A stretch of DNA of 64,000 nucleotides from Tetrahymena thermophila SB210 (Eukaryota; Ciliophora; Oligohymenophorea; Hymenostomatida; Tetrahymenidae): NCBI RefSeq assembly GCF_000189635.1, contig NW_002476254.1:62001-126000 (forward strand). The letters are read 5' to 3'. Under the pieces are notes generated by a model, which was not told the origin of the DNA, did not search any database, and saw only the letters and a list, made by a program, of their open reading frames with translations. Made by a program: the position numbers and the translations under genes. This document shows, one piece after another, positions 25,996 through 38,350 of this stretch. Within the stretch, counting starts at the first letter, position 1. The number at the start of each line of letters is the position of its first letter.

Positions 25996-27957
25996 TCAAA
26001 CATTTTAAATGGATTTTTGATGAAGTGTAGGAGATTTTTAAATTTAAATGTTTGGATTTTCATAAGAATACGCTTAATTCCTCTTGTTATTAAAAATGTT
26101 TAGTGTTAAGATATCATATATGGGGAGCGAAAATATATGATGCCTTGAAACGCAAATAGAACGTTAACACTTTTTTAATTAATTAAAGATATGTTATTTA
26201 ATTTGCTTGTTCATTTACTTGATTAATTGTTTGTTTATTTTTTTAAATAATGAGAGGATACTTATTTTGAAGAAGAAGATTTTTTATTTATTTATTTATT
26301 TATAAGAAAGAGTTTATTATTATTTCGCTTTGATATTTTACATGCTAGATTTTTGGGTTGATTGAGCCTTGGTTGAAGGCTAGTCATAGTAAATCTTTTG
26401 AAGAGGATTTTAAAGATTTTCTTTATCTTTCAAAGCGTCAGCGGATAAGTGGCGCATATCGCTAACTACTACTCCGCTTTATACTTATGAAGATTATTAT
26501 TAACTGAAGGTATTGTTTTGATTTGCATTTGCTGCCGAAGGGGAAACTTTGGCATTCATGCCCAGTTATGTTTATTTTAATTGTTATTGTTGGAGTTGAT
26601 AATGCTACTAATTATTTTAGGAAAATTACTATTACTATTGCTATTACTGCTATTGCAAGGCTGGCGCTTATTGCTTCTTTCCAAATCCATTTGTTGCAGA
26701 CTATGGTAACATTTAATTTTAGAGAGAAGATTGTTAATTTAAAACAGAGTATCCACCCTAGTAAAGGTTTTGATTATCTATTTGATTAGAGGATTGCTAG
26801 AAGAAGTTGTTTTTGAGTGGCTGATTCTACTAAAATTGCTATTGTTAGAGTAACTAATTCTACTGAGGATGCAATGGCTACTATTAAATTTATTATTGTA
26901 GTTGCAAAGATGAAGTTGCAGACTATTGCTAAAGACGATTAGTGGGAGATAAATAATCCCTCTTTGTACTCAAATTAGAAGCGCTATTGCTGTAATTTAT
27001 TTGCTAATTAAGTTACTATTGGCTTATGCTACTTCCGGAGTTTACTATAAGTCCGTTACCATTTTGCATCTTCCCGCCATTCATTAAGGTCCTATTGTTT
27101 GTGATTAGCATTTGAAAATTAATGAAAATTGAATTTAAATCAACTTTTCTTTTTAATGACTTTGTTTGTTTATTTTCTTAATCTTATTTGTTATTTTTTG
27201 ATTTGAATTTTTTATAAATAAACAATGAAAGAAACAAACAAAATTTATAGGTGTTTGCTTGATTTTTGATTGTTTAGTTTTTGTCAAATTATTTGTTTGT
27301 TTGTTTGTTTGCTTGTTTTATTATTGAAAATTTAATAAATTAATTTGATTGTTTTATATAAATCATTCAAAGGCATTTGATTTGATTTGGGGATTATTTA
27401 TCTATCTATCTATATATGTTTCTTTTAAAATTTGTATTTTGTTTCAGTGCTCATTCATTCATTAACAAATTTTGATATTATTATCATAATTGCAAAAGTA
27501 ATAAATTGAAAAATTGATTGATTTATAAAGAATATTTTACTACTAAGACTAAAGTAAGGGAGATTTTGGAGAAACATTTTAAGAAAGAAAAGATTTTGGA
27601 GAAAAGATCTCAACTGATTGGCTAGCTTGGCTATTACTATAGCCAACTCCATGGTGTAAAGGTTGGCCATAACTATTTGAATTTGCATATCCTTGATTTA
27701 ATTTTGAAATATTATTAATTTTTCGTTAAAAAAATTCAAAACAAATAAAATTCTAAATCATTTTTCTCTAATTGCGTGCACATGAAAATCAACAAATAGC
27801 TTAAAAATTATTTTTTTTTGTAAAGTTGAACTGGATTTTTACCATAACTGGAGCCTTATTAAGAATACATATTGTTATGATAATTGCTATAAGTTTGACC
27901 ACTTCCAAATCCTCCTAATTAGTGATCAAAGTCGTTTTAGCTTGGTCTTAAATGCAT
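25996..27957 (-). CDS. Gln/Asn/Ser-rich protein of unknown function
   Basis: The ATG at 27957 follows an in-frame TGA and gives MHLRPSQNDFDHQLGGFGSG. Two introns follow (about 27693-27855 and about 27108-27550). The main exon, 27107 down to about 26310, encodes a glutamine-rich sequence with islands such as LSTKRDYLSPTNRL, NGFGKKQQAPALQ and VVVSDMRHLSADALKDKEN. No catalytic or binding domain is visible; the composition suits a prion-like or RNA-binding scaffold, which is only an inference. The 3' end is uncertain: the frame has no TGA until 25996-25998, but the segment after about 26310 is A+T-rich and may be an intron or UTR, with a final coding-like piece (RNQAYSYENPNIQIQKSPT) near 26000-26090. 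Confidence 0.6.
27292..27319. repeat. Short (TTTG)n tetranucleotide run
   Basis: About six TTTG units within the second intron of the Gln-rich gene. It is a simple-sequence tract typical of A+T-rich ciliate non-coding DNA; no function is proposed. Confidence 0.8.
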
Positions 27958-29188
27958 ATTTCTGTTAATCTCTCAATTTTAACTGTATATTTGCTTTACC
28001 TTTAGTATCTTTCTTTTCTAATCTTTTATTTTAATTTTCTTTCTTAATTTAACTTTCTTTATTAAATTTTCTTTTTTTTCTTTGCTTTTTACTGCTTCTC
28101 CTATTTTATTTCCACTTGAAGACTCTCAATTTATTAATGTATAATCTTTTTATTGTTTATATATTGTTTTCAAATATGTATATGCAAAACCCTTAATTCT
28201 AAAAAATAAATTACAAAGCCATTAACAGCCATAACAAATTTAAAGGAGATTTATAAATTTTCATTATCTTTATCATCTTTGTTTTCTTTGTTTATTCGTA
28301 AGCCTTTTGATTAATTATTTCATATCACTTTTAAAAATACTGAGACTATCTACATTTTTGATTGGCTTTATCTTTTTTTAAATTATGTGTTTTAGATGAG
28401 TCAATTATTATTTTTAAACTGGCTTTCAAATTTAATATGTTCTTTTGATATCATGAATATATTTTTATTAGATCTTTGTTTGATTTTTTTAAAATCACTT
28501 TCAAAAAAAAATTAGAGCTTTTGTTGATTATCTCTATTTATTTTTTAATTGGTAAATATGTATAGGTTTTTCATGCCTATTTAAATGAAATTTGAATTTA
28601 TATTTATTTAAAAAACATAAAGTAAAAACATTGATGAAATATTTGATTTCTATTACAAATTATAGATAATTATTTTTATTTTTGGTATTAATTTTTCAAA
28701 TAGATTTTTTAACTTTAAATTCATATTAATAATAATTTATTTTCTATTTTGAAATTGGTAATAATTTACTTTTAAGATTAATTCTAATTTTAGAGATAAA
28801 CTAGTTCTTTCTAAATCAATATTATTTACTTTTTTCAAAAAAATAATCAATCAAACTAACTAACTAAAACACAATAGAAATTATTCTAATTTCAAATAAC
28901 GTTTATTATAAAGAATATATTTACATTTTAATAAAATAAAAGTTAATTCTCTTTAAAATTAATTTATAAATGGATACTTAATATGAATAAAATAATCCTA
29001 ATTCTAGTGCAATATATAGTCGAATAAATAAGTGCTTGTTAAATTATAGGCATAAAACATGTACTACATGTGAAAGTGTTGTATTATATTATATTAAGTT
29101 AATTGATTAAAATAAAAGACTATGCTAATGCATTAAACGGAAAATTCTAAATGTAAGAAAAGCTTTTTTGATATTAAATGACATTTTT
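27958..29188. other. AT-rich intergenic region with one weak ORF
   Basis: This holds the upstream region of the Gln-rich gene and the 3' flank of the next small gene. A plus-strand frame from an ATG at 28971 runs TGA-free to 29437 and starts MDTQYEQNNPNSSAIYSRIN with several cysteines (CTTCES, CQCI), but it crosses the better-supported minus-strand gene at 29189-29861. I do not call it a gene. Confidence 0.45.
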
Positions 29189-29861
29189 TCAATTTTGAGG
29201 ATTATGGTTATTGTGAAGCATATCTATTTTTTAGTTAATTAAAAATTTGTTATTTCAAAAATTTTTAATGTAAAATGTTAATTTGATTAATGCATTATTT
29301 CTATGTTAAAAAAAATTTTAAACTTTTTTTATCATTAAAATAAGTTGAAAATGTTAATAAAAGAATTAGATTAATAAAATATTTTTACCTTTTATTTTTT
29401 AATCGAATTAAGTATCTTCTAAATCATTTATTTATATTGAAGGAAAGTATTTCTTAGGATCAAAATAACCCTTGGAAATCAGAAAATTTTAGCGTAATAC
29501 AACTTCTCTTATTTTATTTTCATCATAATATAATATATCGTCGTAAAGATCAAATTCTGATGTTCCTTTATTTACTTTTAAGAATTCTTTCATAGTTTCA
29601 TTATCAATCAAATTAGACTCTTAATTCTATGGTGTTGGTTTGTAGTTCATAATTTTATAAATTTAAGATAAAGCATTAGGATTGTTTCTATCTAATATTA
29701 ATAATGTTAGTTGAAATTTCAAAATATGCTAATTTTATTTTTCAAATTAATCATAAACTTAGAAATAATGAGTTCTTACATTTGTCTAATAATCCAGAAA
29801 ATTCTTCTAATGTTTACTATTATTGCTAAGTTGCTTTTTAAGGTACCTAAGTGTGTTGCAT
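29189..29861 (-). CDS. Small hypothetical protein (about 140 residues)
   Basis: Three exons: 29861-29780, 29691-29389 and 29223-29189, with introns 29692-29779 and 29224-29388. Splicing keeps one frame from MQHTQVPQKATQQQQQTLEE through GLLDKYRNNPNALSQIYKI, SEFDLYDDILYYDENKIREV and ISKGYFDPKKYFPSIQ to DMLHNNHNPQN and TGA at 29189-29191. It is mainly predicted helical and charged, with no signal peptide or membrane segment. I do not recognise the family. The consistent splice phases and protein-like composition are the reasons for calling it. Confidence 0.65.
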
Positions 29862-30588
29862 ATTTTTATAACTATTTTCTTTTACTGAATTGTAATTTAA
29901 TCAATTTTTATAAAAAAATAAGATGATTTTTATATTTAATCATAAATATAATTGAAATATTAGATTTTATGTCAAGAACTTCTATTTATCTTTCTGCTTT
30001 CATTTAAAAACTATTAAAAATAAATAATTACTACTTGAATTGAATTGCAAGACTCACCAAAATAATATTTTTATTTAATTTGATTCCATTAAAAATAGGA
30101 GGAATAATATTGGTAAATTCAATTTATTTTATTAATATTTCTAAAAATAATTTTGATTTATTTTTTAAGCTTAAAAATGGATTATTTTGTATTTTATTTA
30201 AAATTTTTGGTTAAGATTTTTAAAGAATATTATTATAAATTCAAAAATGTAGCTTCATTAATGATGTTGACTTATTGGTAAAGCAAAACTTTAGGTTTTA
30301 TAAATCTTTTAGATATAAAATGAAAATATATTTCAAATTAATGAAATTTGAATGGATAAAAAATAAAAGGTTTATTAATTTGTTTGAATTTATTTAAACT
30401 TAGTAAGAACCTTGGTTTACTTTTTAATATCGCTTTGAAGAATATTTTGGAATAATTATGCATTTAAAATAATCAATAAATTTTTTATTATAATTTATAA
30501 ATAAACGAAATAGTAAGTAGAAAAAAAATATTCTAAAAGTAGAACAAAACAATTTTGGATATAAATAAAATAAAGTAAGACAACTTTA
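29862..30588. other. AT-rich intergenic region
   Basis: About 730 bases between head-to-tail minus-strand genes, with no coding frame, RNA or repeat recognised. It should contain the promoter of the small gene below it and the 3' end of the flavoprotein gene above it. Confidence 0.55.
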
Positions 30589-32484
30589 TCAAATTTTAGC
30601 AGATTAAGAAGCTTAATTTTGTTGTAATTTTCTAGCAGAGCAACAATTAGCACCTCTAGAGCACTTGCAGTTTCTACCTCTATCTGCAATTCTCTTTTAG
30701 ATATCTTCGTATTTAACTATGTTATTCTTAATTTCAGTACCAGAAGGCATAACATTTTACTTCATGGCTTCGTTAACAACCATAGCAACAGGTCCTTTGT
30801 TCATTGCTGAAACAGCAACAACTCTGTCGTTCTTGATATACCAAGCAACAAATTCAAGCTTATCTAAGCTACCTTGAATATGTACTTCATCGTAGTTAGG
30901 AGCATAGCCAGTGTAGTGGAGAGATTTATTCCAGAAACGAGTCCAGAAGAAAGGAATTTCACCGCAAGGAGTTTTTTGACCAACCATGTTAAGTGCTGCA
31001 ATGGAACCTTAATAGATAGAGCTATTAATGTGCTCAAATCTAGCACGTTAACCAGTGTAGTGGTAAGGATAGTTTGCAATATCACCAGCAGCAAATACAT
31101 CGGGATGAGAAGTTTAGAGGAAAACATCAGTCTTGAGAGCTCCGTAATTGTCTTTTTCTAACTTTTCTCCAACAAATCTAGTGTTTGGGCTTACACCTGC
31201 TCCAATCAAAACCATATCGGCTTCTAAGGATGTTCCATCAGAGAGAACAACTCTTTTAGCAACTCCATTTTATGATTCAATTGATTTGATTCCAACTCCA
31301 AGATTGAATTTAATTCCATTGTCAGCATGAAGTTTTTTAATAGCAGCTCCTACTTCGCTACCTAAAACACGTTAATAAGGTACCTTGCTCTAATCAACAA
31401 CAGTGATGTCGACTTTATCTTTTAAGAAATCTTTAACACTTGCAGCAGTTTCTAAACCAATGAATGAGGCACCAATAACTACTACTTTCTTAGAACTTTG
31501 GAAGTTGTTTTTAAGAGACTCAAGATCAGAAAATTCACGAAGAGTGAATACGTTTTTAGAATTAACTCCTTCAACAGGAATTCTATTAGGTGATCCACCA
31601 GTAGCTAATAATAGCTTATCGAAATGAATATGATCTTAATTTTTTGTTTAAACAAAATGACGTTCGGTGTCAATTTCAGTAACTTCTACTTCGTTAACAA
31701 CTTCGATACCATATGATTCAAGGAATTCCTTGGAACGATATTGTAATTTGTTGATATCAGCGAAGAAAAGAGCCTTAGATAAAATAGTACGATCATAGGG
31801 GATGAATTTTTCTTTAGAGAGAATAGTAATCTATCCAGTGTAGCCACTTTGACGGAGAGTTTCAGCAGCACTAATACCAGCAGGACCACCACCAACAATA
31901 ACAAACTTACGTTTATCATTAGGATCACGCTTTACCATGTCAAAAGGTTTAGGGACATTCAACTTGGCCTTTGGCACTTTGATGTGCAAGTTACCATCCT
32001 TTTCAACAATTTCGAAATTTTCTAATCCATTAACGACAGGACCGCCTTCAGCAGCACCATCCTTAACGCTAAAAGCAGCATTATGTAAAGGACAAACGAC
32101 CTTATCGTAGAACATGACACCTTTACTCAAAGAGAAACCGAAATGAGGGCATTTATTAGATACACAGTAATATTTTCCATCAACCTTAGCAACGAGGACG
32201 CTGTCTTCTTCCTTAGGTCCTACTTGGACATCTATTTTTTAACCTTCTTAAAGATTAGCAGGAATAACCTTTTCATAATATTCATCAGAGTGATAAGATT
32301 ATGAAGTGCTATAACCAGCTATACCGACGCCAATCAAACCTAACAAACCAATCTTCAAATTCATGTTTGATTTGGTAAAGAATTGACTGTAAGATTTCAA
32401 GCCAGAGAATCCAGCCATGGTGCTAAATTACTTGGTGTTTCTCAAAGTTAATTGAGTAGCTTTTGTGATTCCTCTTGCGAACAT
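30589..32484 (-). CDS. Mitochondrial Rieske/AIF-type FAD-NAD(P)H oxidoreductase (AIFM3-like)
   Basis: A single exon of 631 codons. The N-terminus (MFARGITKATQLTLRNTKQF) looks like a mitochondrial presequence, followed by a hydrophobic Gly-rich segment at about 45-60, so membrane anchoring is likely. A Rieske [2Fe-2S] domain has its ligands in C112-P-H114 and C131-PL-H134. The flavin reductase fold follows: the FAD-binding FVIVGGGPAGISAAE near 194-208, the NAD(P)H-binding VVVIGASFIGLETAA near 334-348, and the second FAD motif DVFAAGDIANYP at 462-473. Length and domain order match the AIFM3/AIF-like Rieske-fusion family, which moves electrons from NAD(P)H through FAD to the cluster. The natural acceptor is unknown. 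The C-terminus is odd, with a basic cysteine cluster, RNCKCSRGANCCSARK. Codon use is richer in GGT, AAG and GCT than in neighbours, suggesting high expression. Stop TGA is at 30589-30591. Confidence 0.93.
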
Positions 32485-35376
32485 TTCTTTTATTACTGTG
32501 AATACGTTTCCTTTTATAATACTACTTTTTGATATCTTTTATTTGTTTTTTTTTTATTAATATTTTTTTAAGATATGTCCGATTCTTATTTATAAATAAA
32601 GATTTCTATTCATAAAATAAAAAAAAGTAATTTGTAAAAACTTGAATAAAATTTAGCTGCTAATAAGGAAATCTCCTTTGAATATTATTATATGTGAACA
32701 TCAAAGATAAGGTACAGTTTTTCTAAAACCATCTAACTAATAAATTACCTTTCTCCTTTTTTAAATAATTTCACAAATTTTATATAAAATCCTCTCTGAT
32801 ATGAAATATTTGCATGAATTACATCTGAAATGTGTCTAAACGTATTAGCTGAAACCGAAAGATAGTATTATATATAATGCTTTTTTGATTGAGTTGATGA
32901 CATATAGAGACACAATCTTTTGCAATTGATAGAAAAGAGGGACATTCCTAAATTTATGATATAAAAAATAATTTGTTTGTTTTTCTCTACTGATAGTATT
33001 TAATTTAAAGAATAATTATTTCTTCTCTTATTTTTCTAAATAGTAAAACACAGTTTTTTTGTTGTAAAATCTATTTAATCCTAATTTATAACCTTTTTCT
33101 TCAAAGCTAATTTATTGATAAATTAAAAAACCTAAATAGATTAACTAAGAAGTGCCTAATTATTATTTAAAAAATAATATTTTATATTTTTATTTGTTGA
33201 TTTATTAATTTCATAAATAACATAATTTAAACAATAATTTTAAAGTATAGTAAATATATTAAAAAATAAGAGTAATTAGTAAATAGTATCAAAAAAATTA
33301 TAGTAAGAATAATTCTAGAAAGTGTATCTTTCTTTCAAATTTCTTAATTAATTTAATATTTTTCCTAAAAATTACTTCCAGTCCTTAAGTTACTTTTATT
33401 TATAAAATTTAAAAATTATTTTATACTTATCTGTTCGTTCATAAAATTTTTTATTAATAACACAAAGAATATTTTATTTTTTTCTTTAGTTAAATTTAGA
33501 ATAATTTTTCCTGATGCTGCTTTTTAAGTTTTTATTAAATAAAATATTACTTTTCAATTTAAGTATCATATAAAAATCTCAGTTCACTATTGGGTGAAAG
33601 AAATTTATATTGAGAGCATTTTATTTTTATATTTAATTATAATTTTAATATTTTATTATTTGTAAATTCATTTATAATTTTTTTAAATTAGGACTCACCT
33701 TTGATTCCTAATTAAATTTAATATTATGAATAAATAAATAAATGAATTAATTAATCAATGATTTATTTTTTGTGATATAAATAGGTTTTTAGAAATATTT
33801 AAAAAATCTTATCCATAAATAATTTGAATGATTTATTCATATTATTATTGAATAAGTTGGTAACTAAATAACTAACTATTTTCTCCAATCATTTTCTTAA
33901 CTATTTATAAATAGGTATTTTTTTCCTTTCAATTAAATTAATTGAATAATTAAGGATATTTGGTATCTGACCTTAGAAAAATAAGTCTAAAACAAGATAA
34001 ATTAATTAAAACAAGAAGAAAGAGCAAGAGATTTAGGAAATAAACAAAAACCAATTCATAACTGATGGAATAACTTTATAAGAAATAAGCAAGTTGAAAT
34101 TTCATAATATATATTTAATCTAGTAATAAAAATTTTAAAAATTAATTAATAATCACAATAAATTATATTTAAATAACTTAAATAGGGTTTAAAAATATTT
34201 ACGCTCCTTTTGAAAAGGAATTCTTCATTTTTAGATTATAAGATTAGCTTAAATTATGAATATTATCTGAAAATATAAAAGATATGAAATTACTCTTTAG
34301 AATTAGAAATTCTCTTTGATTTTAGCTTAAAAGTATAAGAAACACTATTCATTCAATATCATAAAAGAAATTATCATAATTCATTAAGTATTATAATATA
34401 TTTTATGAAATATTTAATAATTTAAGCATAAAATTCCTTGTAAAGGGTTCTTTGATAGTTTGTCTTGTGAATAAATTTAAGTCTTTATAAACAAAAATAG
34501 ATAAGCAATCAATGTATCAATCAATCAGTCAATCAATATAATAATTTGATTTAGAAAGCTTGAGGAAAATTGTTTAAAATTAACTTTGCCTTTGAATTAT
34601 AATTTATATTCCTAACTTATAATTAAAGTGGGAATAATCTAAAAAAAATATGTTTATTAAAAATTTTTGTTTCATAGAAGCTTTTCTATTTTGAAAATTT
34701 TGTTGGTAGAGATTAAGGCGAGATCAAAAAAATAATTAACTAAATAGAAATTGAAAAACATTAATTAATAAATTCAAAACTTTGACGATATTGAAGAACA
34801 AAGAAATCTTATTCTTTCTTTAATTTGTCTCAATAAATATCAAAGTTTTAAACATAGAGGAAGAATAAAATTTCTATTTATTTCTAATAATATTTACCAC
34901 TCCTGATTTCTTTTGCTAAGCTAATAAAATCTTCGATTCTAACTTTAAAAGTAAATTAAAATAATAACTTTCTTAGGAACTCAACATTAACATTTGAGGC
35001 ATGCTTTGTATGATTAACAAATAATGATAAATCACTAAAAGTCTTTAAAATTTTGTATAATAAAAAATTCTTACTAATGAGATGAGCAAAGGTACCAAGC
35101 TCTCAATTCAATGCCATTAATATCAGGCTTACAATTTTACAATTAATTTAATAAGAATTAATTTTATTTGTATTTAATTTTATTAAATTAATTAATCCTT
35201 AATAAAAGATCAATTCATCTAATATCTAATTACCAGATTCTTTAATTGAAAAGAATTCTAAAGTAATTTTATCAATAAAATATCAGTAAATCAAAAGTTT
35301 AACTCTCTTAAAAAATGTGAAATAAATTAAAAAATTTATCAATTTAATACTAATCAATTTCCGAATTGTTGTGGCA
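32485..35376. other. Long AT-rich region, no confident gene
   Basis: Upstream of the flavoprotein gene. Simple CAAT/TCAA repeats occur near 34505-34540. Short plus-strand frames with a coding-like flavour occur near 33955-34060 and 35180-35376 but lack motifs, clear starts or consistent splice sites. The 33.0-33.9 kb part is extremely A+T-rich. Confidence 0.45.
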
Positions 35377-35646
35377 ATGAAAGTTTTAATCGAAAAAATT
35401 GATGTATCAAGTAAAACTAATAAGCAATTCTCCTAAAAATCCATTAAAAAGAAAGCTCTAATAAAATGCAATGCTTGCATTGAAAATAAGCTAGTTAGTC
35501 AATAAATCAAAAAGCAATGCAAATAATATAAATCTATTTATGAGTCTATTGATTAATTAATTAAAATGTGTAAAACAATAGCTAATTTATTACTTTTCTC
35601 AACAATCAAGCAAGCTGAAAAAGATCTATACTGCTTAAACATATGA
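35377..35646 (+). CDS. Possible small ORF or exon, unknown
   Basis: An ATG at 35377 opens an 89-codon frame (MKVLIEKIDVSSKTNKQFSQ to KQAEKDLYCLNI) ending at TGA 35644-35646; the frame is also TGA-free upstream to about 35180. It uses glutamine TAA/TAG sparingly and has several cysteines (KCNACIENK), so it looks more protein-like than its surroundings. It could be an exon of a larger spliced gene, a decayed gene or chance. I recognise no family. Confidence 0.3.
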
Positions 35647-37090
35647 AAGATTTTAATGATTAAAATACAACATCTGTTATCCATTTATTAGCAAATCTAC
35701 TTAATGACTTCAAATAGTCCCTTTATTGTTATTTTGACATTTGCTTATCTTTAAATAAAGGAAATAGATAAAAAAGATTTTTATTTAACCCATCTATATC
35801 AAAATTTATTAATTTTTGGCAAGAGCAAATAAAAAAAACTTCTCGAAACTTAAATTATTCTTTTGAAATGACTTAGGATAGTTTTGATCAATACATATTA
35901 ATAATAACTCTGATCATTTATTCTTAAAAAGGGTTATATATTTGATGTTGGATTTAATGGAATAAATCTATCTTAAAATAACTTAAACTGAATAATATTT
36001 TTCTGATTGTATTTTACAATTCTATTTGCATTTAGAAAGATGATTGTGAAACACGATTTTAAAAGTAATAATAATGAAGTAATTAAATAGATATTAAATT
36101 TTCTAATAATTATAGTTCGATTAAGTCAAGCTTAAAAATAAACTCATAAAGAAACAAATTATAAGTATGAATTGATTAATGTAAAAATTAATTCAACTCG
36201 ATAGTTTGAAAATTAAGTAATGTGGCAATAACCTCTCTTAATTTGAACATGAAACTATAAGCATGAAGTCAATACTTATTTATTTGTTACCTACCTGTTG
36301 ACAATGTATTCTCAATAAATATTAACATATTCAACATTATCCATTCTTACTTAAATTATTTTCTTGATTTTTAACTGTAAGTATTTCATTCCCTCGCTTT
36401 TTCCACTAACTCACTCACTAATCCAATTCAATCTAATCCAAGCAATCAATCAGCAATTCTATTTAAGTTTTTGCTTTAAAAGGGGACTCTCATCTAACTG
36501 CAAAAAGCCCTTCTAGAGAAAATATCTATTTTTATGTGATATAAACCCTCCTTCTCTACTTATTCTGAGTTAAGGTTTGATTCTGTGAGCTAAGAAGATA
36601 AGAAATGAGTTAAAAATTTTGTTAAACATACATTCATTTTACAGTCTATTTTGCTCTTATCTCTTCAAAATGCCTCTCTAATGAAACTATATAAAAAGAA
36701 GAAAAATAGTATCAAAAGGAAAAAATAAGAAACATAAAATGACTAAAAGCAAACAAAAAAAAACTAATAATGCGAAGAAAAATAAATAGCGTATAAAGAT
36801 AATCAAATAAGACTTTTGTCAGCAAATTATCAGTCAAATAGTAAAATAAAGAAAAAAAATTATAAAATAATTAAATATCAAACAAAAAATTTAAGCTTAA
36901 GTAAGAAGAATTTTAGAAGTAAAAAAGTAAAAAAAAAAAACATCTTCTTAATTCAATATTAGTAATAATTTCTACTCAATTCAAAGAATTAGAATAGTCA
37001 ACCATATTTGAAGTCGCAAGTATTTGACAATTCAAACCATTCAATAAGCAATCAAATTAAACCTTAATAACGCTAAATAAGCTCAGATTA
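35647..37090. other. Intergenic region upstream of the pseudokinase gene
   Basis: A+T-rich, with short open stretches near 36043-36245 on the plus strand that have no motif. The part at 36400-36620 is less A+T-rich than its flanks and may include the 5' UTR or an upstream exon of the plus-strand gene at 37091. In that gene's frame a TGA lies near 37024. Confidence 0.45.
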
Positions 37091-38128
37091 ATGTATAGTT
37101 AGATTTAAATGCAGGAAGAGTTGCCTCCATACGGCCAATCATATTAGTAGCAATAGTTTTATGAGATGATGGATTTTGAAACAAGCGATTCTAGCAAGAT
37201 GAACGAAGACGAGTATCATCATTAGTTAAACCACAATTAAATGCCCTTCACCAGTAGTAATGACTTACAATATAAGTAAGAACTGATCTCGTTTAGACGA
37301 AGCGATTGTACAGAAAACTACTACGTCAAAGTTACTTGTGGTGAAACAGCGGAGCCCTCTGAATTATTGAAGCATTTCTAGATACTTAATGACCTAAAGA
37401 AGGCCAGCTAGTTTACTACATTAGCCCCTTCTAAATGTGCTAATTTTTCAAACAAGTCCAATTCTTTTTTCCTTTTATAGGCAGGTCCCTCTGCTGAGAA
37501 TCCAGAGATAGTATTTGATTCTCTTAATAGCAAAATAGAGGCGATAAAATCTTTAATATTTTCTATATATTCAATACACGATAACGATATGATTCACACA
37601 CAAATAGTGCCTTCAAACCTCCTCTTTTTTGAAAACAATTCTTAGTAGAGATTTTAGCTGCAATGCTTCCCTTTTCTTTAATACTGTCCTTGCTAGCAAC
37701 CCAAGGAAGAGTAGAGATACATTTTTGGTCCAATACATACCTTTACAGCTCCTGAAATTCGCGGACTTGCAGATCGCAAAGCTACCAAAATTGCGGATCC
37801 CTTTAAAAGTGATATTTTCTCTCTAGGATGCATGATATTCTACATCCTAACAGGAGGAAAGGTCCCATTTATGTCCTCCGCTACTACATATGACTTTTAA
37901 TATAAAAATGCATATGAATAACCAAGCAGGTACATTCAGGATGTCATTAAAACCGCTCTAAATTGCGTTAAAAATGATATTTGTTAATAATTCTCTCAAT
38001 AAGCTGAAGAAGCCATAGAAGTATTCAAACAATTTATGAGCCTCATTGCACAATGTCTGTTACCAAATCCAAGCGAGAGACCCATAATAAATACAATCTT
38101 TCACCATGACTTCTTAAGCAGCTTTTGA
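37091..38128 (+). CDS. Protein-kinase-fold protein lacking catalytic residues (pseudokinase)
   Basis: A single exon of 345 codons; the ATG at 37091 is the first after an in-frame TGA near 37024, and a second in-frame ATG lies at 37109. The first 90 or so residues are Gln/His-rich and disordered. A kinase-like fold follows: YYVKVTCGE resembles beta-3 with a lysine, then a helix-C-like segment (SELLKHFQILNDLKKA). The catalytic-loop position reads MIHTQIVPSNLLFF where HRDxKPxNLLF is expected, so the catalytic Asp is Gln (codon CAA, unaffected by the code change). No DFG is found: the equivalent stretch is FQLQCFPFLQYC. The C-lobe is well kept: TFTAPE (APE), KSDIFSLGCMIFYILTGG and LLPNPSERPIINTIFHHDF. 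This is a pseudokinase by sequence. The ends of the C-lobe resemble IRE1-like or NEK-like kinases only loosely. It is clearly richer in G+C than flanking DNA. Confidence 0.85.
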
Positions 38129-38261
38129 TAGTTAAAATACTATACATATTTGATTTCAAAGAAATTTATTCACCTTACTCCTTGTCTAATTAATAATAAA
38201 AAAGTATATCAAGATTCCTTACCCCTATGATTCTAAAAAAATATATCACACACAAATCAAT

Positions 38262-38350
38262 AAATAATTAAATAAATGAATAACTAACTAAATAAATAAA
38301 TACATAAACTCACTCACTCTTTCACTCACTCATTCGCTTATTCATTCACT
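38262..38350. repeat. Imperfect tetranucleotide repeats (TAAA/TAAC then CTCA/TTCA)
   Basis: A run of TAAA, AACT and ATAA units passes into ACTC/CACT/CATT units within 90 bases, just downstream of the pseudokinase stop. It is simple-sequence DNA; no function is inferred. Confidence 0.75.

Noticed and set aside
28971-29437. Plus-strand frame beginning MDTQYEQNNPNSSAIYSRIN
   Set aside because: It is TGA-free for over 150 codons, but it overlaps the minus-strand small gene, whose three exons join in consistent phase, and it turns into low-complexity Ile/Phe/Asn after about 60 codons.
32780-32910. Possible box C/D snoRNA (UGAUGAC and two CUGA words)
   Set aside because: The boxes are not in the right order and spacing with a terminal stem, and the local base composition is not raised. 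Short motifs like these occur by chance in this DNA.
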